Notes: generated from the sequence alone by a model not told the origin. A stretch of DNA of 64,000 nt from Streptomyces sp. NBC_01314 (GCF_041435215.1 NZ_CP108394.1:7502001-7566000), one strand, 5' to 3'. Shown: positions 7,410 through 19,128, counted from the stretch's first letter. Numbers and translations are program-made.

Positions 7410-7463
7410 CGTTTCCTGACGACACAGCCGCTGGCAGAGACGATCGATGGAGCTTTGAGGATC

Positions 7464-10334
<2,871 letters not shown>

Positions 10335-10411
10335 GGGGAGCGGGGCCGGGTGCTCCCGGGCGGTTCGCCGCGTGGTGCCAGGCGCTTCGCCGTGTGGTGG
10401 CTTGTGGTAAC

Positions 10412-10464
10412 CGGCGGTAGTCGGTCGGGCGATCGGCGGTCGGCGGTCGGCGGTAGTCGGTCGG
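10412..10464 (+). repeat. 36-bp-spaced direct repeat after leuS
   Basis: CGGCGGTAGTCGGTCGG occurs at 10412-10428 and 10448-10464, joined by further CGGCGGT heptads. It is non-coding; 10335-10593 otherwise shows nothing clear. Confidence 0.6.
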
Positions 10465-10593
10465 TGGTCAGCGGTTCGGGGGCATCCCCTACGGGCAGGT
10501 TCCGGGTTCGGATGGAACTCGGGACCTGCCTGTTGCGTTTACCGTTGAAGAGCGCCGCCGCACATGCCGTGGCGGTCGGAGGAGGAGCGCGTC

Positions 10594-11364
10594 GTGGATG
10601 CCGTCATCGCAGTCGTCGCCTTGTTCTTCGTGCTGTTCGTGGTGCTGGGCGCGTACGCCACGGTGAAGGCGGTCGGCGCGGCCAAGCGCGGCGTGGACCG
10701 TACGATCACGCAGGCCAAGCGGACCGTCGAGGACACCACCCTGCGCGCCAGAAGCCTGGCCCAGCCGGGCCCGGCTGGGCAACTGGCCGATCTGCGGCTG
10801 AAGTTGCGCACGTCCATGCGGGCCACCCAGGAAGCGCTGCAGGCGGGGGTGGGCGAGGACGAGTCCCTGAAGGAGTCCCTGGCCCTCTTCGAGCAGCTCA
10901 GCAAGCACGGCCGGGAGCTGGACGACGAGCTGCGGCGCCTGGAGCCCGAGCCGGACCGCGGCAAGCTGGCCCAGCGGCTGCCCGCGCTGCGCGAGCGTGC
11001 GGAGCGGGTCATCAAGTCCGCCGACTCACTGCGCTGGGCCGCGCACGACCGGGCCCGCAAGTTCGCGGAGGACGACCTGGACACGCTCAGCGCGCAGATA
11101 GACGTCGAGGCGGGCGCGCTGCGGCACTGGACGACGGAACCCGCCTCGGTGTGGCCCGAAGCGCCGAAGCCCGAGGCCACCGCCTCCACGGGGCAGACCT
11201 GGCAGGAGACTCCCGAGTCCCGCCCCGCCGAGTCGCACACCGCTGAGTCCCGTGGTGGCGAGTCCCGTGGTGGTGAGGAGCCGCCCAAGCCCGCGATCGC
11301 CCCGCCGAGCGCGCGGCCGACGTACCCGTGGCAGAAGAAGCCCCGCCCGGAGAGCACCACTTGA
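10594..11364 (+). CDS. Membrane-anchored coiled-coil protein, function unknown
   Basis: A 256-residue protein with one N-terminal membrane helix (AVIAVVALFFVLFVVLGAYA) and a long charged helical region (about residues 30-175). The tail is a disordered Glu/Pro/Ser stretch containing AESHTAESRGGESRGGEE repeats. GTG 10594 is preferred over the upstream ATG at 10564 because GGAGGAGG ends 8 nt before it and the hydrophobic helix then starts at once. I do not recognise a family; general shape suggests an envelope or cytoskeletal scaffold, which is only inference. Confidence 0.75.
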   Translation: MDAVIAVVALFFVLFVVLGAYATVKAVGAAKRGVDRTITQAKRTVEDTTLRARSLAQPGPAGQLADLRLKLRTSMRATQEALQAGVGEDESLKESLALFEQLSKHGRELDDELRRLEPEPDRGKLAQRLPALRERAERVIKSADSLRWAAHDRARKFAEDDLDTLSAQIDVEAGALRHWTTEPASVWPEAPKPEATASTGQTWQETPESRPAESHTAESRGGESRGGEEPPKPAIAPPSARPTYPWQKKPRPESTT

Positions 11365-11441
11365 TGCGGTCGGGTCGGTCGGCTCGCTCTGTACGGTCGC
11401 AGGTGACAGGGGCCGGGCTGCCGTCTGCAGGGCTTGGCGGG

Positions 11442-11447
11442 TAATCT
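11442..11447 (+). promoter_or_regulatory. -10 box of degV-family gene (leaderless)
   Basis: TAATCT ends 7 nt before ATG 11455; there is no ribosome site, so the mRNA is probably leaderless. Confidence 0.5.
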
Positions 11448-11454
11448 CCAGCTC

Positions 11455-12300
11455 ATGTCCCGCCATGTCGCGATCGTCACCGATTCAACGGCCTACCTGC
11501 CGCCGCCGACGATGGAGCGGCACAGCATCATCGCGGTGCCCCTGACCGTGGTCCTCGGCGACCAGGCGCTCGACGAGGGCACCGAGATCTCGGCGCGGTC
11601 CCTGGCCCAGGCGCTGCAGAAGCGACGGTCCGTCACCACCTCCCGCCCCAGCCCCGAACTGTTCGCGGAGACCTACCGCAGGGTCGCGGAGTCGGGCGCC
11701 ACGGGCATCGTCTCCCTCCACCTCTCCGCCGAGTTCTCGGGCACGTACGACGCGGCCGTGCTCGCGGCGCGCGAGGCACCCGTGCCGGTGCGCGTGGTGG
11801 ACACCGGGATGGTCGCGATGGCCCTCGGGTTCTGCGCCCTGGCAGCCGCCGAGTCCGCGGAGGCGGGCGGCACCGTGGACGAGGCCGTCACGGCCGCCGA
11901 GAAGCGGGCCGCCGGCACGTCCGCCTTCTTCTACGTCGACACCCTGGACTATCTCCGCCGGGGCGGACGGATCGGGGCGGCACAGGCGCTGTTCGGTTCC
12001 GCGCTGGCCGTCAAGCCGCTGCTGCAACTGGACGGCGGCCGTATCGAGATGCTGGAGAAGGTCCGTACGGCGTCCAGGGCGATCGCCCGCCTGGAGGAGA
12101 TCGTCGCCGAGCGGGCGGGCGCCGCGCCGGTCGACATCGCCGTCCATCACCTCGCCGCGCCCGAGCGGGCCTCGGCGCTCGCGGACCGGTTGCGGGACCG
12201 GGTGCCCGGGCTGGCAGATCTGCATGTGAGCGAGGTCGGGGCGGTGATCGGGGCCCACACCGGGCCTGGGTTGTTGGGGGTTGTCGTCTCGCCTCGGTGA
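11455..12300 (+). CDS. DegV-family fatty-acid-binding protein (FakB-like)
   Basis: A 281-residue DegV protein. Motifs are VAIVTDSTAYLP at the N terminus, SRPSPELF (lipid carboxylate site region), LSAEFSGTYDAA, and DYLRRGGRIG with the conserved RRGGRI turn. In Firmicutes DegV/FakB proteins present fatty acids to the kinase FakA; in Streptomyces the partner and role are unproven. The ATG at 11455 is used because the domain begins immediately after it and a -10 hexamer lies at the leaderless distance. Confidence 0.9.
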   Translation: MSRHVAIVTDSTAYLPPPTMERHSIIAVPLTVVLGDQALDEGTEISARSLAQALQKRRSVTTSRPSPELFAETYRRVAESGATGIVSLHLSAEFSGTYDAAVLAAREAPVPVRVVDTGMVAMALGFCALAAAESAEAGGTVDEAVTAAEKRAAGTSAFFYVDTLDYLRRGGRIGAAQALFGSALAVKPLLQLDGGRIEMLEKVRTASRAIARLEEIVAERAGAAPVDIAVHHLAAPERASALADRLRDRVPGLADLHVSEVGAVIGAHTGPGLLGVVVSPR

Positions 12301-12341
12301 GCCGGTTCATGCGAGTTCTGTCGCTCGCGCGGGTGACGGAG

Positions 12342-12368
12342 TTATCCACAACTGGGTAGTAATCCACG
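12342..12368. promoter_or_regulatory. DnaA-box-like pair
   Basis: TTATCCACA (12342-12350) is a perfect canonical DnaA box; TAATCCACG (12360-12368) is a weaker second copy in the same orientation, 18 bp on. They lie in the intergenic region before comEA. Confidence 0.5.
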
Positions 12369-12419
12369 GGAATCGAGCATGATCATCGCGAGTGGGTGAG
12401 GTTGCCCGATCCTCGTCGC

Positions 12420-13715
12420 ATGGCACTTCGATCACGTTCACGTACGGCGACGGTCACCAGCGGTCCGGGCCGGGGCCCGTCCTCCGACGGGCGCGCCCGA
12501 CACCGCCCTCGACAGCCGAGGGGCAGGGCCGGCCGCCGCCGGGCATCGGCGGAGACACTTCGCCTGCGCGCGGAGGCACTGTTCCCCGAAAAGGCCAGGG
12601 AACCCAGGGAGTTGGGGCACGGGCCGCCGGGGGTACCCAGGGGGAGGCCGGAGGGCGGGGACGGCGTGGCCCGCGCGGAGGGGGCCGCGGGGCCGGGGGC
12701 CTTTGTTCAGGAGGGCGCCGTTGGTTCCCGTGGTTCCCGGGCGCTCGCTGCGGAGAGGGCTGTGGGCTCCCGTGCTTCAGCCGTGGACGGTGAGGTGGAC
12801 GAGCTCGGGGGGCGCGCCGACGGTGCTGTCCCGGGCGGGGGCGTCGCGGGTGCGCGAGATCTCGGCGGGGGCGGTGCCGACGACAGCTCTGCCGGCCGTG
12901 AGGCGAGCGGTTCGTCGCGCGAGCGAGTAGGGCCGACTGTGCGCGAGCGGGTGGGGCCGGCTGTGCGGGAGCGGTTGCCGTTGTGGTTGCAGATGCGGTG
13001 CGGCATCGAGCGGAAGAGCGTGGTCGCGCTGAGCGTGGTGCTGGTCGTCGCGGCGGTGTTCGCGGCACAGCACTTCTGGGCGGGCCGGACCCAGCCGGTG
13101 AGCGCGCCCGAGATGGTGCGGGCGGGCGCCCCAGGGGCTTCGGGGGCTTCCGGGGGACCTGCCGCCCCGTTCGGTGGGCCCGGGCACGGCCGGGCGCCGG
13201 CGGTGTCGGGCGACTCGGCCGGGGCGGTCGCTTCGACGGCCGGGCCCTCCATCGTGGTGGACGTCAGCGGGAAGGTGCGCAGACCAGGGATCCAACGGTT
13301 GCCGACGGGTTCCCGGGTCGCCGACGCGCTGCGGGCGGCGGGCGGTGTCCGGCGCGGTGCGAACACCGACGGGCTCAACCGCGCCCGACTCCTCGTGGAC
13401 GGCGAACAGGTCCTGGTCGGAAGTCCGGCGCCGGTCTCCGGGCCGGGCTCGGTGCCCGGGGCAGGGACGAGCGGAGGTGGCGCGGCCTCGACCGGGGGAA
13501 CCGTGACCGGGGCTGCGCCCGCAACCCCCGTCTCCCTCAACACGGCCACCGCCGACCAACTGGACACACTGCCTGGCGTCGGCCCCGTCCTCGCCCAGCA
13601 CATCATCGACTACCGCACCCGGCACGGCGGCTTCCGCTCGGTCGACGAACTGCGCGAGGTGAACGGAATCGGCGACCGCCGCTTCGCCGACCTGCGGAAC
13701 CTCGTACGGCCATGA
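12420..13715 (+). CDS. comEA: ComEA-like helix-hairpin-helix DNA-binding protein
   Basis: About 431 residues. A long disordered, Arg/Gly-rich cytoplasmic region (residues 1-190) precedes a membrane helix (KSVVALSVVLVVAAVFAAQ). The exposed part has an SLBB domain (IVVDVSGKVRRPGIQRLP) and a C-terminal double helix-hairpin-helix (LNTATADQLDTLPGVGPVLA, EVNGIGDRRFADLR). ComEA binds incoming DNA in competent bacteria; the N-terminal extension is much longer than in Bacillus. ATG 12420 is taken; GTG 12396 in frame is an alternative with a possible leaderless -10 (GATCAT, 12381-12386). Its stop overlaps the comEC start. Confidence 0.85.
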   Translation: MALRSRSRTATVTSGPGRGPSSDGRARHRPRQPRGRAGRRRASAETLRLRAEALFPEKAREPRELGHGPPGVPRGRPEGGDGVARAEGAAGPGAFVQEGAVGSRGSRALAAERAVGSRASAVDGEVDELGGRADGAVPGGGVAGARDLGGGGADDSSAGREASGSSRERVGPTVRERVGPAVRERLPLWLQMRCGIERKSVVALSVVLVVAAVFAAQHFWAGRTQPVSAPEMVRAGAPGASGASGGPAAPFGGPGHGRAPAVSGDSAGAVASTAGPSIVVDVSGKVRRPGIQRLPTGSRVADALRAAGGVRRGANTDGLNRARLLVDGEQVLVGSPAPVSGPGSVPGAGTSGGGAASTGGTVTGAAPATPVSLNTATADQLDTLPGVGPVLAQHIIDYRTRHGGFRSVDELREVNGIGDRRFADLRNLVRP

Positions 13716-16282
13716 GGGCGACGGAAGAGGAGGTGTCGGCGGCGGCCGGTGCGCAAGCCGCTCAGCAGCGGCCCGCCGTGCACGCGGCCTCCGGTACCCG
13801 GCTCGGCGACGCCCACCCCAGGCAGGAGGGGCCGACGGATCTGCGGCTCGTGCCACCGGCGCTGGCCGCCTGGGGGACGGCAGCGCTGATGGTGCACGCC
13901 TCGCCCGGGTGGGTCACGGTGGTCGTCGTGGCCTGTCTGACGGTGGGCTTGGCCCTGCTGGTCCCCTGGCAGAGGCCTAGGGGTGGGGCTGGGGTTCGGG
14001 CTGGGGTTGGGGATCGGCGGGTGCGGCTTGGGGTCGGGGCTTGGACGAAGGTGTCCGTCGCCGCTGTGTTGCTGTGTGCCGGAGCGGCTGCCGCTTCCGC
14101 CGGGCTGCACGGGGCAGATCTGAGGCGGGGGCCCGTCCCCGCCCTGGCCGAGGAGTACGCCCGTGTGACCGCGGATGTCGAGCTGACGTCCGACCCACGG
14201 CTCACCCGCCCCCGGATCAACGGCAACCACGCGGCTCCGACCGCCGTGCTCCTGCAGGCCGAGGTACGGCGCGTGCAGAGCCCGGACGGAACGGTCGTGG
14301 ACACGCGGACACCGGTGTTGGTCATGGTCGACGCGGACGAGCGGTCCGGTCGGGCGTCCTGGGTTTCGCTTCTGCCGTCCACGCGGGTGCGGGTGGTGGC
14401 GCAGGCCGTGCCGGCCATGGTCGGGGGAGACCGGGTGGCGGCCGTGCTGCGGGTACGAGGCGGTGGGACACCGGTGGTGGTGGCGGAGGCGAGCGCGGTG
14501 CAGCGGTTCGCGGGGCGCTTGCGTGCGGGGCTGCGGGAGGCGACCGACGGGCTGGACGCGGACGCGCGGGCGTTGCTGCCGGGGTTCGTCGTCGGGGACA
14601 CCTCGCGGGTCCCGGCCGAGTTGGACGAGGCGTTCAAGGCGACCGACCTCACTCACCTGCTCGCCGTCAGTGGTGCCAACTTCACGATCCTGTTGGCCCT
14701 GTTCATCGGGCCGCCGGGGCTGGCGCAGCGGGCCGAACGACGGGGGATCGCGCCCCGGCTCGGTATTCCGCTGCGGGCGACCGCACTGGCCGGCGGTGTG
14801 CTGACGCTCGGCTTCGTGATCGTGTGTCGGCCGGACCCGAGTGTGGTGCGGGCCGCGGCCTGCGGTTCGATCGCGCTGCTGGCCATCGCGACGGGCCGTC
14901 GCCGGTCCCTCATCCCCGCACTGGCGACGGCGGTCCTGCTGCTGGTGCTGTACGACCCGTGGCTGGCCCGCAGTTACGGCTTCCTGCTGTCCGTTCTGGC
15001 GACCGGCGCCCTGCTCACCCTCGCCCCGCGCTGGAGCGCCGCGCTCCAGCGGCGCCGGGTGCCACCGCGTCCGGCCGAGGCGCTGGCGGCCGCGGGAGCC
15101 GCACAGGCGGTGTGCGCGCCGGTCGTCGCCGTGCTGTCGGCCAAGGTGAGCCTGGTGGCGGTGCCGTGCAACCTGCTGGCGGAGTTCGCGGTGGCCCCGG
15201 CCACGGTGCTGGGGTTCGCCACGCTGGCGACGGCCCCGGTGGCGATGCCCGTGGCCGAGTGCCTTGCCTGGTGCGCGAGCTGGCCCGCCGGCTGGATCGC
15301 GGACATCGCCCGCACCGGGGCGGCGCTGCCCGGCGCGGGGGTGGACTGGCCGGGCAGCTGGACCGGCGCGCTGCTGCTCGTCCTGGTCACCGTGGTCGTC
15401 GTCCTCGTCGTGCGGCGGCTCGTCAGCCATCCATGGCTGGTGGGGGCCTGCCTGGTGGCGTTTCTGCTGGTCGTGGTGCAGCCGCCGCCGCTGACCAGGG
15501 TGATCACGGGCTGGCCGCCGCCGGGCTGGCGCCTGGTGATGTGCGATGTGGGACAAGGGGATGCGACCGTCCTCGCGGCGGGCGACGCTGCCGGGGTGGT
15601 CGTGGACGCCGGTCCCGATCCGGTGCTGGTCGACCGCTGTCTGACGGCACTCGGCATCACCAGGATCCCGCTGGTCGTGCTCACCCACTTCCACGCCGAC
15701 CATGTGGTGGGGCTACCGGGAGTGCTGCGGGGACGTTCGGTGGGGGCGATCGCGGCGACGGGGTTCGAGGAGCCCGCGGACCAGGCCGCGTTCGTGCGCA
15801 GGGAGGCGGCGGCCCGGCGGATCCCGCTGACGCGGGCCGTGGCCGGGGAGGAACGGCGCACGGGAAGCCTCACCTGGCGGGTGCTGTGGCCGCCGGGCGA
15901 CGCCGCCGCACCGGAGGGGCCGAACGACGCCAGCGTGACCATGCTCGTCCGCTCGGCCGGACTGACCCTGCTGCTCCTGGGCGACCTGGAACCACCCGGC
16001 CAGCGGGAACTGGCGAGGTCCCCGGAGGCCGCGGCACTGGGAGCCGTGGACGTGGTGAAGGTCGCCCACCATGGTTCGGCATACCAGGATCCGGGCCTGA
16101 TACGGGCGATGGCCCCACGGCTGGCCCTCATCTCGGTGGGCGCGGACAACCCGTACGGTCACCCGGCCCCCAGTACGGTCGCGGCGCTGCGGGCCGGGGG
16201 TGCGACGGTGCTGCGTACGGACGAGGACGGCGCGATCGCCGTCGCGGGTACGGCGAAGGAGTTGCTCGTGGCGAGAGACTGA
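13712..16282 (+). CDS. comEC: ComEC/Rec2-type DNA channel with MBL domain
   Basis: An 856-residue polytopic protein starting at ATG 13712, inside the comEA stop (ATGA). Order: N-terminal helices, an OB-like external domain, the Competence domain (LTHLLAVSGANFTILLALFI) and a C-terminal metallo-beta-lactamase domain (DVGQGDATVL, VVLTHFHADHVVG, KVAHHGSAYQDP). In competent bacteria ComEC carries single-stranded DNA across the membrane and the MBL domain may degrade the other strand. Metal ligands look intact. It is coupled with comEA and followed 4 nt later by the NAT gene. Confidence 0.92.
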   Translation: MRATEEEVSAAAGAQAAQQRPAVHAASGTRLGDAHPRQEGPTDLRLVPPALAAWGTAALMVHASPGWVTVVVVACLTVGLALLVPWQRPRGGAGVRAGVGDRRVRLGVGAWTKVSVAAVLLCAGAAAASAGLHGADLRRGPVPALAEEYARVTADVELTSDPRLTRPRINGNHAAPTAVLLQAEVRRVQSPDGTVVDTRTPVLVMVDADERSGRASWVSLLPSTRVRVVAQAVPAMVGGDRVAAVLRVRGGGTPVVVAEASAVQRFAGRLRAGLREATDGLDADARALLPGFVVGDTSRVPAELDEAFKATDLTHLLAVSGANFTILLALFIGPPGLAQRAERRGIAPRLGIPLRATALAGGVLTLGFVIVCRPDPSVVRAAACGSIALLAIATGRRRSLIPALATAVLLLVLYDPWLARSYGFLLSVLATGALLTLAPRWSAALQRRRVPPRPAEALAAAGAAQAVCAPVVAVLSAKVSLVAVPCNLLAEFAVAPATVLGFATLATAPVAMPVAECLAWCASWPAGWIADIARTGAALPGAGVDWPGSWTGALLLVLVTVVVVLVVRRLVSHPWLVGACLVAFLLVVVQPPPLTRVITGWPPPGWRLVMCDVGQGDATVLAAGDAAGVVVDAGPDPVLVDRCLTALGITRIPLVVLTHFHADHVVGLPGVLRGRSVGAIAATGFEEPADQAAFVRREAAARRIPLTRAVAGEERRTGSLTWRVLWPPGDAAAPEGPNDASVTMLVRSAGLTLLLLGDLEPPGQRELARSPEAAALGAVDVVKVAHHGSAYQDPGLIRAMAPRLALISVGADNPYGHPAPSTVAALRAGGATVLRTDEDGAIAVAGTAKELLVARD

Positions 16283-16286
16283 CGTC

Positions 16287-17105
16287 ATGGACACCGCAGA
16301 GCTTGACGCCTACCTTCGCCGTCTCGGAGCCGAGCAGCCGGCCCGGCCCACCGCCGACGTGCTGCGTGAACTGCACCTGCGCCATCTGCGGACGGTGCCG
16401 TTCGAGAACCTGTCGATCCACCTCGGAGAGGAGATCGTCCTGGAGGAGAAGCGGCTGCTGGCCAAGGTGGTCGGGGAGTGCAGAGGCGGCTTCTGCTTCG
16501 AACTGAACGGGTTGTTCGGAGCGTTGCTCGTGGCACTCGGGTTCGATGTGACGCTGCTCGCGGCGCGGGTGTACGGCGACGAGGAGAGTCTCGGCATCCC
16601 GTACGACCATCTCGCGCTGCGGGTGCGGACGGTGGACGGGGGCGACTGGCTGGCCGATGTCGGGTTCGGGGCGAACAGTCACTATCCGTTGGAGTTCGGG
16701 GAGCGGGGGGAGCAGACGGATCCGGGTGGCACGTTCCGGGTGGCCGAGGTGGGCCGGGAGAGCGGCGGCCGGGAGTTCGGGGACCTGGACGTGTTCCGGG
16801 ACGGCAAGCCGCAGTACCGGATGGAGGTGCGGCCGAGAGCGCTCGGGGACTTCGTGGCCGGCTCCTGGTGGCACAGCACGTCACCGGCCTCCCACTTCAC
16901 CCAGTCCCTGGTCTGCTCCCGGGTCGCCGAGGGCGGCGGCCGCATCACCCTCAGCGGCCGCACGCTCACGGTCACCTCGGCGGACGGCGACCGGGAGGTG
17001 ACGGAACTGGCGACGGACGGGGAGGTGCTGGCGGTGTATCGGGAGAGGTTCGGGATGGAGTTGGGGCGGGTGCCGGAGATGGGGGAGGGGAGCGGGGGGC
17101 GTTAG
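16287..17105 (+). CDS. Arylamine N-acetyltransferase
   Basis: A 272-residue NAT enzyme that transfers acetyl from acetyl-CoA to aromatic amines, hydrazines or polyketide intermediates. The triad is complete: Cys70 in RGGFCFELN, His108 in PYDHLAL and Asp124 in WLADVGFG. ATG 16287 is used because the family N terminus (MDTAELDAYLRRLG) begins there; it lies 4 nt after comEC, suggesting cotranscription. The C-terminal ~15 residues are a Gly/Glu-rich tail that runs into G-rich intergenic DNA. Confidence 0.93.
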   Translation: MDTAELDAYLRRLGAEQPARPTADVLRELHLRHLRTVPFENLSIHLGEEIVLEEKRLLAKVVGECRGGFCFELNGLFGALLVALGFDVTLLAARVYGDEESLGIPYDHLALRVRTVDGGDWLADVGFGANSHYPLEFGERGEQTDPGGTFRVAEVGRESGGREFGDLDVFRDGKPQYRMEVRPRALGDFVAGSWWHSTSPASHFTQSLVCSRVAEGGGRITLSGRTLTVTSADGDREVTELATDGEVLAVYRERFGMELGRVPEMGEGSGGR

Positions 17106-17190
17106 GAGGGGCGGGGCGGGGTGGGGCGGGGGAGGGGAGGGGCCCCCGCAAGGGAGGTGAAGAAGAGAGCGAGGGGGATGGATCAAGTGG
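17106..17190 (+). repeat. Purine-rich low-complexity tract
   Basis: An almost uninterrupted GGGGCGGGG/GGGAGG run of about 80 bp after the NAT gene. No gene; possible G-quadruplex-forming strand. Confidence 0.5.
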
Positions 17191-17226
17191 GACGGCGGTG
17201 GGGTGTGCGTGGCGGAAAATGGGGGC

Positions 17227-17472
17227 GTGAGTGATGTGAGACATGTGCTGGTGCTGCCCGACCGTGACGCTGCCGAGCAGGCGGCGGAGGCGCTGGGGGA
17301 GCGGTTCGGGCTGGACGAGGAGCCTCAGCTGGTGAGGGACGCGCTGGCCGGGGAGGACGACGCCGAGGACGCGCAGTGGTTGTTGGTGTTGCGGGACGAG
17401 CGGGGGCGGCTCGATCCGGTGGCGTTGGACGAGTTCGCGGGGGAGTGGGAGGGGTGGCGGGAGGAGCCGTGA
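17227..17472 (+). CDS. Small acidic protein, unknown
   Basis: An 81-residue, strongly acidic protein (start MSDVRHVLVLPDRDAAEQAA, end WEGWREEP). GTG 17227 is chosen because GAAAAT (17215-17220) lies 6 nt upstream as a leaderless -10; the longer ORF from 17203 has no support. It has a beta strand followed by a helix at the N terminus and Asp/Glu clusters. No family recognised. It stands alone between the NAT and holA genes. Confidence 0.65.
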   Translation: MSDVRHVLVLPDRDAAEQAAEALGERFGLDEEPQLVRDALAGEDDAEDAQWLLVLRDERGRLDPVALDEFAGEWEGWREEP

Positions 17473-17670
17473 CGCTCCGCTGGTGAGCGCCGGGTGACTG
17501 CGGGGCGGTGCCGGTTCGTGCGTCGGCCACGAGGCGGCGGCGCCGGTTCGTCCGTCGGCTGAGAGGTGATGAGGGGCGACGAGGGGTGCTCGCGCAGTTC
17601 CCCGCGACTCTTTGCGGGCACGGCTGCAGCGCGGGACGGGTTGTCAGTGGGTCGTGGGATGCTGTCCGGG

Positions 17671-18657
17671 ATGGCCAAGAAGACTGCGAATGATGATCCT
17701 CTCGCCCCCGTGACGCTCGCCGTGGGGCAGGAGGAGTTGCTGCTCGACCGTGCCGTGCAGGTGGTGGTGGCCGCGGCGCGGGCCTCCGATGCCGACACGG
17801 ACGTGCGGGATCTGGCCTCGGACCAGTTGCAGCCCGGCACGCTCGCCGAGCTGACGAGTCCGTCGCTGTTCGCGGAGCGGAAGGTCGTGGTCGTGCGCAA
17901 CGCGCAGGATCTGTCGGCCGACACGGTCAAGGACGTGAAGGCGTATCTGGGGGCTCCCGCCGAGGAGATCACCCTGGTGCTGCTGCACGCGGGCGGCGCC
18001 AAGGGGAAGGCGCTGCTGGACGCGGCGCGCAAGGTGGGGGCGCGGGAGGTGGCGTGCCCCAAGATGACGAAGCCGGGGGATCGGCTGGCGTTCGTGCGGG
18101 GGGAGTTCCGGACGCTCGGGCGGGCCGCCACGCCGGAGGCGTGTCAGGCGCTGGTCGACGCGATCGGGAGTGATCTGCGGGAGCTGGCGGCGGCGGCGTC
18201 GCAGCTGACCGCGGATGCCGAGGGGACGATCGACGAGGCCGTGGTCGGGCGGTACTACACCGGGCGGGCCGAGGCGTCGAGCTTCGAGGTGGCCGATCGG
18301 GCCGTCGAGGGGCGGGCGGCGGAGGCGTTGGAGGCGCTGAGGTGGTCGTTGGCGACGGGGGTGGCGCCGGTGTTGATCACCAGTGCGTTGGCTCAGGGGG
18401 TGCGGGCGATCGGGAAGCTGTCGTCGGCGCGGGGTGGGCGGCCGGGAGATCTTGCGCGGGAGCTGGGGATGCCGCCGTGGAAGATCGATCGGGTGCGGCA
18501 GCAGATGCGGGGGTGGACGCCGGACGGGGTGGCCGTCGCGTTGCGGGCGGTGGCTGAGGCGGATGCGGGAGTGAAGGGCGGGGGGGATGATCCCGAGTAC
18601 GCGTTGGAGAAGGCGGTTGTGGTGATCGCGCGGGCGGCTCGGTCTCGTCGGGGCTGA
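17671..18657 (+). CDS. holA: DNA polymerase III delta subunit
   Basis: A 328-residue HolA, the clamp-loader subunit that opens the beta clamp. Family features: PVTLAVGQEELLLDRAV (AAA-like N terminus without a P-loop), LFAERKVVVVRNAQDL, and the C-terminal collar region MPPWKIDRVRQQMRGWT. The start at ATG 17671 (MAKKTANDDP) fits homologues; longer in-frame readings begin in low-complexity DNA. Its position just before rpsT (divergent) and after comEC is the usual bacterial comEA-comEC-holA-rpsT neighbourhood. Confidence 0.92.
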   Translation: MAKKTANDDPLAPVTLAVGQEELLLDRAVQVVVAAARASDADTDVRDLASDQLQPGTLAELTSPSLFAERKVVVVRNAQDLSADTVKDVKAYLGAPAEEITLVLLHAGGAKGKALLDAARKVGAREVACPKMTKPGDRLAFVRGEFRTLGRAATPEACQALVDAIGSDLRELAAAASQLTADAEGTIDEAVVGRYYTGRAEASSFEVADRAVEGRAAEALEALRWSLATGVAPVLITSALAQGVRAIGKLSSARGGRPGDLARELGMPPWKIDRVRQQMRGWTPDGVAVALRAVAEADAGVKGGGDDPEYALEKAVVVIARAARSRRG

Positions 18658-18663
18658 GTTCTT

Positions 18664-18720
18664 CGCCCCCGCCGCCCCTACCCGTCCCATCCCCAGGGGC
18701 GCTGCCCCTTCGACCCCGGA
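18664..18720 (+). repeat. Dispersed ~55-bp repeat, copy 1
   Basis: This sequence (CGCCGCCCCTACCC..TCCCATCCCCAGG..., ending in CCCCTTCGACCCC) closely matches 43869-43923 after the tricorn-type gene. Both start a few bases after a stop codon. Together with the GTTCCCCGCGCCCC motif at 18793-18807 it belongs to the palindromic 3'-end elements seen elsewhere in this window. Confidence 0.65.
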
Positions 18721-18850
18721 GGAGTCCCGGTGGGGGAGGGGAGGGGGCGGTGGTGCGTGGGCACGTGCGGGAGTGTTGGGGCTTGTCGCGCCGTTCCCCG
18801 CGCCCCTAGAAGCGCTGCGGCTCCCCGCGCTGCGAAGAAGCCCCCGCTCC

Positions 18851-18921
18851 CAAGAACCTCGCTCCGGAGAACCCCCCTCCCAAGAACCCCCTCCCAAGAA
18901 CCCCGCTCGCAAGAACCCCGC
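18851..18921 (+). repeat. 14-15-bp tandem repeat
   Basis: Degenerate units of CAAGAACCCCGCTCC start at 18851, 18866 (altered), 18881, 18895 and 18910. No gene is supported in 18658-19128, which otherwise holds only the repeat and the rpsT terminator. Confidence 0.65.
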
Positions 18922-18957
18922 GGTTCTCCTTGCCCCCAGGACAGGGCGGACGCCGAA

Positions 18958-19001
18958 GGCCCCGCCCTTCCGTCCCTGGGGAAGGGACGGAGGACGGGGC
19001 C
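18958..19001 (-). terminator. Terminator downstream of rpsT
   Basis: An imperfect ~18-bp stem pairs GGCCCCG...TCCGTCCC with GGGACGGA...CGGGGCC, 128 nt past the rpsT stop. It could also stop transcription arriving from holA. Confidence 0.6.
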
Positions 19002-19128
19002 TCGGTTCAAGAGAGTGGACCTGTACCCGCGTGGCGAACGCAGGCCGCGTACGGGTCCGGGGTGCCGGGTGGGAGCGGAGAGAGAGGGCCCGCTCGGGTC
19101 CAGCCGGCTGTCAGATCAAAGGTGAAGC

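Noticed and set aside
7300..7410. T-box riboswitch for leuS
   Set aside because: No T-box sequence or specifier stem is visible; the Leu-codon leader peptide explains the structure better.
12342..12368. Replication origin
   Set aside because: Only two boxes, no AT-rich unwinding region and no dnaA/dnaN; treated as an isolated site.
14041..16506. 821-residue ORF overlapping comEC in another frame
   Set aside because: Arg/Gly-rich shadow; comEC is unambiguous.
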